Positions 23,782 to 33,710 of a stretch of 53,563 nucleotides of DNA are shown piece after piece. The notes beneath the pieces were generated by a model, which worked only from the letters and a program-made list of their open reading frames with translations, did not search any database and had not been told where the DNA came from. Source of the DNA: CAWATZ01 sp963784995 (lineage in GTDB: Bacteria; Planctomycetota; Planctomycetia; Gemmatales; Gemmataceae). Position numbers and translations under genes: made by a program. The stretch spans positions 1 through 53,563 of the forward strand of contig CAWATZ010000009.1 in the NCBI GenBank assembly GCA_963784995.1. The letters are read 5' to 3'. The first letter of the stretch is position 1; every line of letters starts with the position of its first letter.

Positions 23782-26700
23782 ATGCAGCGGAAAGCAGAGA
23801 GGAAATGCCGGGGTGGAGCGATCGTGCCCCTGGTGGCTGTGGCCCTTGTTGGCGTGCTGGGAATGGTCGCGCTGGCGATCGATCTGACCCTGGTCATGAT
23901 TGCCCGCAACCAGGCGCAGGCGGCGGCCGACGCGGCGGCGCTGGCCGGCGCACGCACCCTGAACAGCGACACGGCCCACAGTAACAACTCCAGCGGGGCC
24001 AAGACCAATGCCCAGAATGTCGCCCAGACCAACAGCATCCTGGGCCAGCCGATCACCGCGGGGCAGGTCGCGACCGTCAACATCGGGGATTACTGGTACG
24101 ACTACACCAATAACAAGTTCCAGATCACCACCAACGGGTTGGGCCTGTCCGGCGACAACTACAACCTGTGCCAGGTGACCGTGAACTTCAATACCGGGCA
24201 GTCGTTCTTCTCGGCTGTTTTCGGGATGAACGGCTTCAATACCGGGGCCACGGCCACGGCGGCGCATCGGCCGCGCGACGTGGTCATCGTCCAGGACTTC
24301 TCCAGCTCGATGCGCCTGGACAGCATGATGGGGATGCCCAAGAACGCCAGCATCACGCAATCCATGCTGCCGCTCAGCGGCAACGACGGCGCGGGGAACG
24401 CTCAGTATCCCCTGTTCGGCCAGTATTCCAACAAGGCCCTCGCCCAGTTCAGCGCCAGCGATTACCCGCCCACCGGTCCTCCCTCGGGCTATTACGTCAA
24501 CGACACGGGCGAGCTGTGCAGCCCGGGGAACCTGGTCACGGACACCTCGGATGGGCCAGCCATCGTCAATTACTTCTTTGCCGACACGACGGCCCTGGGC
24601 AGCAGTACGCCGGCCTTCGCGGCGGCCCCCACCAGTTTCGCCACCACACCCGGCGGCGATCCGTGGATGTCCTCGAGCAAGAACACCTCGGGAACCTATG
24701 CCACCACGGTCAATGACATCGTCGGCAGCTCGACGACCTGGGACCTGCTGTGGGAGCTGGATGGTTACGCCGCCTATTCCGGCGGCTCCCCGAACCCGGC
24801 TCTGAACAACCAGACCGACTACAGCAAAGCCCCTTATTCTGGCTACACCCAGGGGCCCCTCCACTTCGGCAAGAGCTTCATGAACTGGCCCCCGGACCCG
24901 CGCAGTGGCCCGTTGACCAACGTCACGGGGACGACCGCGCCGTCGGTCCAGTGGTTTGTCACCAAGATCCTGGGTGTCAGTTCTCCGTCCAATTTGACCA
25001 ACATCCAAAAGGGCATTTTTCAGGTCGTCGGTGGAGTTCCCGCCAGCAATAGCTGGTCGAGCTGGACCGCGACCACCCTCTCCGCCTACCTGCAACTCGT
25101 CGTCGGTCTGACGCCCGGGGCCACCAACCAGCAGTACGAGCGCATCATGCGGCTGTTCAACCGCGGTTATCCGGCCGGTCCCTCGGGCGGGACCTTCAGC
25201 GCCGACTGGCGGGCCCGGTTCTTCTGCAACCCCGACGGGGTCACGCCGCTGAACGACAACGACTCGCTGTGGGACAGCAACGGCAACTGGCTGCCGCCAC
25301 GCGACAGCAGCGGCAACGACAACTACCGGATCAACTACACTGCCATCCTGGCCTGGATCTCGGCCAGCGCCAGCAATCCCACGACCATCTTCCCCAACCA
25401 GGTGCGTTCCGGGGGGGTCAAGTATTACACGCAGATCCCCACGTCGATCGACGTGACCACTTTCCCACCCAGCGACAAGAATCAGCGCTTCTGGAAGGAG
25501 TTTATCGACGAGGTCCTCGGTCTGCAGCAAACGGCCTTGAATGGAACCAATCAGCCGGTGTACCAATCGATCATCAACGGCAGCAACTGCCAGGCAGGGA
25601 TTGGGGCCGATTTTACCCTGGGCACGGTGCAGATCTCGGCGACGCCCACCTCGGGAAGCCCCGTTCCTTACGTGGTTTACGGGGACAATCCGCTGCGCTG
25701 GCGCACCAAGGGCTGGTTCGGGCCGATGAACTTCGTTCATTTCCTGCAAAACTGGAACATGAACCGCTGGTGGTGGTCGGGCACCTGCACCGAGGCGCCG
25801 ACGTTCCAGTGCAAGCTCGGCGTCCAGGCCGCCATCAACGACATCCAGAACAACCATCCCAACGACAACATTGGCCTGGTGTTCTTCTCCACCCCCAATT
25901 ACGGCGGCGGTGGCGGCCAGTTCAATACCGCGCGCGTTCCCCTGGGTCGCAGCTACAAACTGCTGACGAACTCGGAGTGGTTCCATCCCTGGACCATCAG
26001 CAATCCGAACTCGGAGTTTACCCCCTACGATTCACAGACCTCGGACGGCAACATGCCGCGCACTCAGGGGGGCGGCACTTGTTATTCGATGGGCTTGATG
26101 CTGGCTCACAACCAGCTCAGTTCCAACACTACCTTGCGCACGGCCACCAAGCCAACCACGACCCAGGGCATCGCGGGCGGCCTGGGCCGGATCGGCGCGG
26201 CCAAGCTGATCATCTTTGAATCGGACGGCGCCTGCAAGGACAAGGGGAGCGCCTCCCTCAACACCGGCGGCGGCGCGTCCAACTCCTACTGGAACGTCGT
26301 GGTCAACGATTCGACCAACCCGGGCGGAGGCGGCAACTATCCCGGCGGCTCGGGCACCGATTTTGGGGCGGCCGGCACCGTCAGCGGAACGCCGGGGAGC
26401 TGGAGCGTCAGCGGCGCCTCGGCGCGCCGGGCGATGCACTCAACGTGGCTGCCCAGATGTGCAACCTGACCAGCTCCGGCGGGCTTTCCAGCGCCACCAA
26501 GAAGGTCACCATCCACTGCGTCGCCTTCGGCAGTCTGTTCGATCCCAACAATACGTCCACCCGCAAGACCACCTGCCTGTCGCTGCTGCACAACATGGAA
26601 GTGATTGGTAACGTGCAGCCAGTGACCGGTGGCGCCACGCCAAGCAGCATCGCCAGCTATAAGATCATCCTGGGTCCGTGGAACCATGCCTGGCCGAGCC

Positions 26701-26795
26701 CCGGACGGGTTCAGTTGATGCAGCAGGCCTTTCAAACGATCATGCAGGACGGTTTCCAGGTGGTCCTTCTGGCCACCTCGACCAGCCTGCCCTGA
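23782..26795 (+). pseudogene. TadG-like protein with vWA region, frame break near 26415
   Basis: About 1,004 residues if the frame is restored. The N-terminus is TadG-like (GGAIVPLVAVALVGVLGMVA, then AIDLTLVMIARNQAQAAADAAAL), a membrane helix followed by the usual Ala-rich helix. A vWA domain starts at RPRDVVIVQDFSSSMRLD with the metal motif DFSSS and is split by a very long insertion (~500 residues) rich in Ser, Thr, Asn and Gly, before NHPNDNIGLVFFS and AKLIIFESDGA. Near 26415 the frame breaks; the protein continues in another frame with GAPGDALNVAAQMC and ends FQVVLLATSTSLP. One missing base would explain it. TadG proteins are envelope proteins of Tad pili. The start follows GGGAGAG. This may be a sequencing indel, not a true pseudogene. 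Confidence 0.72.
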
Positions 26796-26813
26796 TAACA
26801 GGGAGTGAACAGC

Positions 26814-27824
26814 GTGGACGCCCCCACGGTCATGCGCGTGATCTGGTGGCTGGTGCGGGACACCTTCCACCAGGCTCGGGCTTCGGGCATCCTCTGGTTG
26901 ATGTTGGGAGTCAGCGGGCTTTGCATCTTCTTCTGTTTGAGCGTCAGCGTCTCGGGGGGGACCACAGTCTATCCCAGGGGCGAGATGCGGGAATACGTCC
27001 CCCCCACCGACCCGACCGCCAGGCCGGACGTGCTGGAACGCCACGGGGTGGACGCACCCTCCGGCGAACTGCGGCTGCTCTTTGGCCTGTTCCGCGTCTC
27101 GTTCCAGCACTACCGGGAGGAGGTTGTCTCTTTTCTGGAGCTGCTCCTGGCTGGCGGGGTGGCCGACGCGGCCGGCGTGCTGCTGGTCCTGACCTGGACG
27201 GCGGGGTTCCTGCCCAGCTTTCTCGAACGCTCCCAGGCGCTGGTCATGCTGGCCAAGCCAACGCCGCGCTGGTTGCTCCTGCTGGGCAAGTACCTCGGAG
27301 TGCTGACGTTCGTGTTTGTCCAGGCCTGTCTCTTCGTTGGCGGCACCTGGCTGGCGCTGGGCCTGCGGACCGGAGTCTGGGCCTTTGCGTACCTGCTCTG
27401 TATCCCCTTGCTGGTGGTGCAGATCGCGGTCTTCTTCAGCGCTTCGGTGCTCCTGGCCGTCCTCTGCCGCAGCCCCATCGTCTGCATCCTGGGCTCGATC
27501 CTGTTCTGGTTTGTCTGCTGGCTGGTCAATTACGCCCATTGCGTGCTGGCCCTCGCTTCCCCGGGCGACTGGCCGGCAGGAGCGCATGCAGGCGTGCGTG
27601 GGCTGGTCGAGGGCCTTTACTGGATTCTCCCCAAGCCGATGGACATGACCCTGATCGTTTTTGACGCCCTGGGCGCCGGCCCGTATTTTGCCCGGACCCT
27701 GGACGTGGACAGGCTCTCCCGCTCCGGGGCTTTTTGGGCCGAGCTGTCCGTGTTCAGCTCCTTGCTGAGCGCCGGCCTCCTGCTGGCCCTGGCGGCTTAT
27801 CGATTCAAGCGAACGGAGTACTGA
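26814..27824 (+). CDS. ABC-2-like membrane permease
   Basis: This ~336-residue membrane protein has a first helix, SGILWLMLGVSGLCIFFCLS, a loop of ~100 residues, and then at least four further helices: VLLVLTWTAGFLPSF, YLGVLTFVFVQACLFVGG, LVVQIAVFFSASVLLAVL, ILGSILFWFVCWLVNY. A last helix near the C-terminus (LLSAGLLLALAAYRF) is followed by a basic end. The pattern fits ABC-2 transporter permeases. There is no ATPase gene beside it. The GTG at 26814 has GGGAG eight bases upstream; a GTG nine bases earlier overlaps that sequence. It lies 18 bases after the TadG stop and may belong to the same operon. Substrate unknown. Confidence 0.65.
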   Translation: MDAPTVMRVIWWLVRDTFHQARASGILWLMLGVSGLCIFFCLSVSVSGGTTVYPRGEMREYVPPTDPTARPDVLERHGVDAPSGELRLLFGLFRVSFQHYREEVVSFLELLLAGGVADAAGVLLVLTWTAGFLPSFLERSQALVMLAKPTPRWLLLLGKYLGVLTFVFVQACLFVGGTWLALGLRTGVWAFAYLLCIPLLVVQIAVFFSASVLLAVLCRSPIVCILGSILFWFVCWLVNYAHCVLALASPGDWPAGAHAGVRGLVEGLYWILPKPMDMTLIVFDALGAGPYFARTLDVDRLSRSGAFWAELSVFSSLLSAGLLLALAAYRFKRTEY

Positions 27825-27844
27825 GCTGTCCCATTCCTGGTTTG

Positions 27845-27866
27845 TGGTCTGGCCACGGCCAGACCA
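27845..27866. repeat. Short perfect hairpin before a small exported-protein gene
   Basis: Arms TGGTCTGGCC and complement enclose two bases, ending ten bases before the next start codon and directly before its AGGAGG sequence. It could terminate the permease transcript or hide the ribosome-binding site. There is no T-run. Confidence 0.5.
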
Positions 27867-27876
27867 GGAGGCAATC

Positions 27877-28329
27877 ATGAAGGTCCGAATGGTCTCCCTG
27901 TTGCTGCTTGGGGCCCTGGCGGCGTCAGCCGCAGACCCCTGGCTCACCATCGCCAGGGCCCAGCCAGCGACGAAACCCGCCCAGCAGCGACCACCCCGGA
28001 AGCACCTGCACGACCAGCTGCCGATCCTGCACTGGGACCTGAAGCTCCTCGAGCGGATGGGTGTCATCGCCAGCACGAAACTCGACACGGAGAACCGGCA
28101 GGTGATCTGGATCATTGAAACCAAGCAATTCGAGAACCCGGGCCGGATCCTTCCTCATTTTTTTGACGATGAAGGCAGCCGGCTCAACAGCGGTCCGGCC
28201 CTGGCCTTCACCCTTCTGCCCAGACAGAAGGACGACAAGAAAGTGCGCGTGCAGGTCGTGCTGAAGCTGCCAAGCCCCGAGATCGTCAAGGAATCCTTTC
28301 GGGTGGTCCTGGAAAAGCAGCCGGAGTAG
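27877..28329 (+). CDS. Small exported protein of unknown function
   Basis: I do not recognise this 150-residue protein. It begins with a signal peptide (MVSLLLLGALAASAA) and a Pro/Ala/Gln-rich linker. A compact domain of ~110 residues follows, with alternating strand-like segments: QVIWIIETKQ, GPALAFTLLPRQKD, KVRVQVVLKLPSP. It has no cysteine in the mature part and no membrane helix. The ATG follows AGGAGG at good spacing, so expression should be strong. Its position after the Tad-like genes and permease gives only a weak hint of envelope function. Confidence 0.65.
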   Translation: MKVRMVSLLLLGALAASAADPWLTIARAQPATKPAQQRPPRKHLHDQLPILHWDLKLLERMGVIASTKLDTENRQVIWIIETKQFENPGRILPHFFDDEGSRLNSGPALAFTLLPRQKDDKKVRVQVVLKLPSPEIVKESFRVVLEKQPE

Positions 28330-28432
28330 CGGGAGGGAAGGTCACGTCGGGAAGGAGGCGGACTGGACAGACTCGCCGTGGGCGGTGACAATGACGCTGT
28401 AGAATCCCCGGGGGTGTTGTCGGGATTGCTCC

Positions 28433-31400
28433 ATGCGTCACGCTGCCATTGCTCTCTTCCTCCTTGTGCTGTCCCAGCGGAGCCTGCAGGGGGCCCCGAC
28501 GCCGCCGGACTTTGATCGCACGATCGCGCCGCTGCTGGCTCGTCGCTGTCTCCAGTGCCATGCGGGGACCAAGCCGCGCGGGGGGCTCGACCTCACCCGC
28601 CGCACGAAGGTCGAGGCGGGCGGCGACAATGGACCCGGTCTTGTGGCCGGCAAGCCCGACGCCAGCTTGCTCTGGCAGCGCGTCCGCGACGGCGAGATGC
28701 CTCCCAAAAAGCCGCTGCCCGAAGCCGAGCGCAACCTGCTACAGGAGTGGATCGCCTCCGGGGCCCGCTGGGGGACCGATCCGATTGATCCGTTCCGTTT
28801 CAGCACCGAACGCCGGGCCGGATATGACTGGTGGTCGCTCCAACCCGTGCGGCGGCCGGCCCTCCCGAAGGTGCGCCACCTGGGCGGGGTGCGCAATCCG
28901 GTCGATGCTTTCGTGCTGGCCCGGCTGGAGAAGGCTGGGCTGGAGCCGGCGCCCGAGGCCGATCGCCGGACCCTGATTCGCCGGCTGTCGTTTGACCTGC
29001 TCGGCCTGCCGCCGGAGCCGGAGGGCGTGGAGAGGTTTGTCCAGGACTCGGCAGCGGACGCTTATGAGAAACTGGTGGACCGCCTGCTGGCCTCGCCTCA
29101 CTATGGCGAGCGCTGGGCCCGGCATTGGCTCGACGTGGTCCGCTTCGGCGAGAGCAACGGCTACGAGCGCGACCAGCCTCGGCCCAACGCCTGGCCCTAC
29201 CGCGACTGGGTCGTTTCCGCCCTCAATCGCGACCTGCCTTACGATGAGTTTGTGCGTTTGCAGCTGGCCGGCGACCGGCTTCGACCCGGAGACCCGGAGG
29301 CGCTCAAGGCCACGGGGTTCCTCGTCGCCGGGCCTCATGACGTCGTCGTCCCGGTCAGCGACAACATGAAGAACAGCATGGTGCAGGATGAACTGGAGGA
29401 CGTCATTGGCACGGTCGGGCAGACCTTCCTGGGGCTTACCGTCCAGTGCGCCCGCTGCCACGAGCACAAGTTCGACCCCATTGCCCAGGCCGATTACTAC
29501 CGCCTGGCCGGGGCCCTGGGCGGAGTGCGTCACGGCGAGCGCGACCTCAAGCCGGCGGGCAACGCCGCTGAACTGGCTGCTGTGCGACGCTCTCTGCAGG
29601 AGATCGGCCGGAGGCTGGAAGCGCTCGAAGAGCCGGCCCGCCGACAGGTCCTCGCCGAGCGCGGCAGGGAAACCAAACCGGCTCCGCGGCCGCTGAAGGA
29701 GTGGGACTTCACGCGGGAATTGCCCGCCGGAGTCAAGGCTGGTCGGCGGGGCCAGGATCGAAGGCGGCCTGGTGGTCGATGGCAAGAAGGCCCATGCCGC
29801 GACGGAGCCGCTCTCGACTCCTCTGCGTGAGAAGACCCTGGAGGCCTGGGTAAAGCTGAGTGGCCTGGAACAGCGCGGCGGAGGCGTGCTGAGCGTCGAG
29901 ACGCTGGACGGAAGCGTTTTCGATGCCATCGTCTTTGGCGAGAAAGATCCGGGCCAGTGGCTGGCGGGCAGCGACTTCTTCCGGCGCACGCGCTCCTTCG
30001 GCGGGCCGGCCGAGACCACTGCCGCCCGCGAGTACGTCCAGCTGGCGCTTGTCTATCACGCGGACGGAACCATCGCCGGGTATCGCAACGGCAAACCCTA
30101 TGGGACCGCCTACCGCTCCGGTCCGCCGGTTGAGTTCAAGCCGGGGCAGTACCACGTCCTCTTCGGGCTGCGGCACTCGCCAGCCGGAGGCAACCGTCTG
30201 CTGGCGGGGACCATCCTCCGGGCCCGGCTCTACGACCGGGCCCTTTCCTCCGACGAGGTGGCGGCCTCGGCCGGCGTGGGCACGGTCACCGAGGCGGAGT
30301 TGCTCGCCCATCTGACGATGGAGCAACGGGCCGAGCGTCGCAAGCACCAGGCGGAGGCGAGCCGGCTGGCCGCGGACGCGGCCAGGCTGGAGGCGGCGCT
30401 GGTCGGCAAGGTGTATGCGGTGACAGCGGTCGAGCCGGGGCCGACGCATCTGCTGCTCCGGGGCGAGGTGACGGCGAAGGGGCCGATCGTCACTCCAGGC
30501 GGGGTGGCCGCGGTCTTGCACGGGGCGGAGCTTGGACTGAAGCCGGGTTCTCCCGAGGGGGAGCGGCGCATTGCGCTGGCGAAGTGGATCACGTCGGCGA
30601 ACAACCCGCTGTTTGCCCGGGTGATTGTCAATCGGCTGTGGCAGCATCACTTCGGCGTTGGGCTCGTGGACACGCCCAGCGATTTCGGCTTCAACGGCGG
30701 CCGACCCAGTCATCCCGAGCTGCTCGACTTCCTGGCCGACGAGCTGGTCCGAAGCGGCTGGAGGCTCAAGGCGATGCACCGGCTGATCGTGCTGTCCGCG
30801 GCGTATCGCCGATCGTCCCGGCTGGATGAGGCGGCCTTGAAGGTGGACGCCGGCAACCGGCTGCTGTGGCGACAGTCGCCGCGCCGGCTGGAGGCGGAGG
30901 CGGTGCGCGACACGATCCTGGCGGTCAGCGGCCGGCTCGACCGCACGGTGGGCGGGCCGGGCTATCAGGATTTCCGGTCGTACTTCTTCAAGGGAACGCA
31001 GTTCTACGACCCGATCGCCCAGGTGGGACCGACGTTCTCGCGCCGGACCCTGTACCGCACCTGGGCCCGGGGCGGCCGGAATCCGTTCCTCGACGTGTTC
31101 GATTGCCCCGACCCGTCGGCGACCGCACCCCGACGCAGTACGACCACCACGCCGCTGCAGGCCCTGACCCTGCTCAACAACGCCTTCGTCCTCGACCAGG
31201 CCGACCACTTCGCCGACCGCCTGCAGCGCGAGGCCGGGACCGACCTGGAGCGACAGCTGAACCGGGCCTGGCTGCTCGCTTACGGCCGGTCGCCCGATCA
31301 AGGCGAGCTGGAGCAGCCTCGCCGGTTTGTGCGCAAGCACGGCCTGGCGGCGTTCTGCCGGGTGGTCTTCAACAGCAACGAGTTCATCACGGTGGAGTGA
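28433..31400 (+). pseudogene. Planctomycete cytochrome c/DUF1549/DUF1553 protein, frame break near 29740
   Basis: With the frame restored this is about 988 residues. Order: a signal peptide, a planctomycete-type cytochrome c domain with heme motif CLQCH (~residue 40), DUF1549 (~150-345) with a second CARCH motif near its end, a LamG/concanavalin-like insertion (~430-600: EAWVKLSGLEQRGGG, LVYHADGTIAGYRNGKPYG), and DUF1553 (~720-960: FARVIVNRLWQHHFGVGLVD, TTTPLQALTLLNNAFV). The family is exported and paired with DUF1501 proteins, as here; a role in polysaccharide breakdown has been suggested but is unproven. Near 29740 the reading continues only in another frame (LVGGARIEGGLVVDGKKA), as if one extra base were present. 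Both halves are well conserved, so sequence error is likely. Confidence 0.8.
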
Positions 31401-31448
31401 GCGATGGTTGACCCCTCCCCCCGATCCTCCGATGGTGAGACGTTCCAG

Positions 31449-31549
31449 GTTAGCCGCGACGCGGAGCGCAGCGCAGCGGAGCGCGGGACGCCTCCGGAGC
31501 GTGGGGATCTGCCGCGCTCCGCTGCGCTGCGCTCCGCGTCGCGGCTAAC
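31449..31549. repeat. Inverted repeat with perfect 38-bp arms
   Basis: The arms at 31449-31486 and 31512-31549 are perfectly complementary over 38 bases and begin GTTAGCCGCGACGCGGAGCG. The 25-base middle is itself partly symmetrical. It lies between the DUF1553 stop and the DUF1501 coding sequence. It has the same kind of structure as the GTAG-footed palindromes, with GTTAGC as outer foot. Single strands would form a very stable hairpin, so it may act as a terminator within the pair of genes. Confidence 0.75.
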
Positions 31550-31554
31550 GGAAG

Positions 31555-32974
31555 ATGTCCCACCCCTCTCCTGGACCGCCGCGGGCTGTTCTCGTGGACG
31601 GTGGGCGGACTGACCGGGGCCGCCCTGGCCTGCTTGCTTCAGCGCGACGGACTGCTTGGGGCGGAGCCGGCCAGGCTGCACCACCCGCCGAAGGCGAAGC
31701 GGGTGATCCACCTGTGCCTGTGCGGTGGGGTCAGCCACGTGGACACCTTCGACTACAAGCCCGCCCTGGCGAAGCTGCACGGTAAACCACTGCCCTCCTC
31801 GGAAAAGCCGGAGACGTTTTTCGGCCAGATCGGCCTGTTGCGGCAGAACGACTGGGCCTTCCGGCAGCGCGGCCGGAGCGGGCTGTGGATCTCGGAGCTG
31901 TTCCCCCACCTGGCGGAGGTGGCCGACGAACTGACGGTGATCCGCTCAATGGCGGCGGACTCGGCCAACCACACCCCAGCCACGTTCCAGCAGAACACCG
32001 GCTTCCGCTTCAACGGCTTTCCCGCCCTGGGCTCCTGGCTGTCCTACGGTCTGGGCAGCCTCAGCGACGATCTGCCCGCCTTCGTGGTGCTGCCCGATCC
32101 GCGCGGCCTGCCGGCGGGCAGCACCATCAACTGGTCCAATGGCTTCCTGCCGGCTCGCCATCAGGGGGTGGCGTTTCGCAGCAAGGGCGACCCGATCGAG
32201 GACCTGTTCCCGGCCCGGGCCATTGCCGCCCAGACCGAGGCGGACAGCCGGGAATTGCTTCTGGGTCTGAACCGCCGGCACGCGGAGCGCAGCGGCGCGG
32301 GCGACGCCCTGGCGGGGCGGATGCACGGCTACGAGCTGGCGGCCCGGATGCAGCTGGCCGTCCCGAAGGTCACCGACCTGTCTCGCGAGACAGCAGTCAC
32401 GAAGCGGCTGTACGGCTTGGAGGGGAAAGAGACGGCCGACTTCGGCCGGGCCTGCTTGCTGGCCCGACGCTTACTGGAGCAGGGAGTCCGTTTCGTGCAG
32501 CTGTTCTCGGGCGGCTCGTTCGGCTCGCCACGCATCAACTGGGACGGCCACGAGAACGTCAAGGAGAACCACACTCAGGAAGCCGCCCGGATCGATCAGC
32601 CGGTGGCGGCCCTGCTGCGCGACCTGCGGCAGCGGGGCCTGCTCGACGATACGCTGGTACTGTGGACGACGGAGTTCGGCCGGACCCCGTTCGCCCAGTC
32701 GGCCGCCAACCAGGTTGGGCCGGGACGCGATCACAACATGCACGGCTTCTCGGTGTGGCTGGCGGGCGCCGGGCTCAAGCACGGCATCGCCCACGGAGCG
32801 ACCGACGAGGTCGGCTGGAAGGCCGTGGAAAAGATAGTGACCTGGCCCGACTTCCACGCCACGGTGCTGCATTTGCTCGGCATCGATCACGAGCGGCTGA
32901 CGTTCTACCACAACGGCATTCAGCGCCGCCTGACCAACGTGCATGGGCAGGTGATCCGGGAGATCCTGGCATAA
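31555..32974 (+). pseudogene. DUF1501 protein, partner of the cytochrome protein, start region out of frame
   Basis: The sulfatase-like DUF1501 body is intact from 31601: VIHLCLCGGVSHVDTFDYKP, VIRSMAADSANHTPATFQQN, TEFGRTPF, DHNMHGFSVWLAGAGLKHG, and FHATVLHLLGIDHERLTFYH at the end. The usual N-terminus, PLLDRRGLFSWTVGGLTGA, is encoded in the same frame upstream, but that frame has no ATG, GTG or TTG before it. The only near ATG (31555) is one base out of frame. A one-base indel near 31565 would give MSHP followed by LLDRRGLF, a normal start. Alternatively a GTG at 31601 is used, which would lose the expected twin-arginine-like signal. It is normally co-expressed with the preceding gene; a large palindrome separates them. 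Confidence 0.72.
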
Positions 32975-32995
32975 GCACGGGGGCCTGGAAATGCC

Positions 32996-33520
32996 TCACC
33001 AATCGTCTTCGACGACCGCGTCCGGATCGACTCCGAACGTGCGTTGCCATTCGCGCAGCTCCTCGGTGGTCATGCGCTCAGGCTTGTCACTCTCCTCCGC
33101 AGGGGGAGCATCGGCAGGTGCCGGCGCGGCCGGCCGCTGGATCGCTTCCAGGAAGTCGAGACAGCCAAGCCAGCCGCAGCCGCGCCGGCCTGCCGACTCC
33201 TTGAGCCGGCGATCGTCGGACACGACCGTCAACTTCGCCGGAAACGGCTCCCGGCGCACCATGTCCTCGATCAGATCGTCGGCCAGCTGGTCGTGAGCGA
33301 AGAAGATCCGGAAGCCCAGCAAATCCTGACGTGAGGGAGCCCGTTTGGGAGCGCGCAGGGCATCGAAGACAACGGTGGTCTGGGCGGGATCGAGGCCGGG
33401 CGCTTTGCGCAGCCGGATCAGCAGCGAGCGCCGGGCCACCTCGGCGCCGTGCCCTGCTCCCTTGCCGTGAACCAGACCCAGCGCGTGAGCCAGGTTGTAG
33501 CCGTCGATCAGGTAGCGCAC
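32996..33520 (-). CDS. NYN-domain (YacP/Rae1-like) RNase-type protein
   Basis: The 174-residue protein starts with RYLIDGYNLAHALG, the first acidic motif of NYN/PIN-like nucleases. TTVVFDALRAPKR, FAHDQLADDLIEDMV and LTVVSDDRRLKESA follow, giving the acidic residues expected in a metal-dependent RNase site. It resembles YacP-type proteins (Rae1 in Bacillus, a ribosome-associated mRNA endonuclease), so a role in RNA cleavage is likely but the target is unknown. The last ~45 residues are a Pro/Ala/Glu-rich linker and a short conserved-looking helix (MTTEELREWQRTFGVDP). It converges on DUF1501 with 21 bases between stops and diverges from the phosphatase gene. Confidence 0.82.
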   Translation of the reverse strand: MRYLIDGYNLAHALGLVHGKGAGHGAEVARRSLLIRLRKAPGLDPAQTTVVFDALRAPKRAPSRQDLLGFRIFFAHDQLADDLIEDMVRREPFPAKLTVVSDDRRLKESAGRRGCGWLGCLDFLEAIQRPAAPAPADAPPAEESDKPERMTTEELREWQRTFGVDPDAVVEDDW

Positions 33521-33710
33521 CCATCACCCCCCGGTCATTCTCCCAGAAAAGCCCAGGCAAACCAAGGTCGAACGCGCCGGAAAAACCGTTGCGACGATCC
33601 GCCCGGGACCGTAGACTGAATGAATAACCCATGAAGGCCAGGGATTCCGGTAAGCCGGAGCAGACAGAGATAGTCTCTTTGGGGATCAGAGGATCAAAAG
33701 GAGGTGCGCC

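Noticed and set aside
23671..25986. 771-codon minus-strand frame opposite TadE/TadG
   Set aside because: Antisense to well-supported Tad-type genes, with no recognisable motif.
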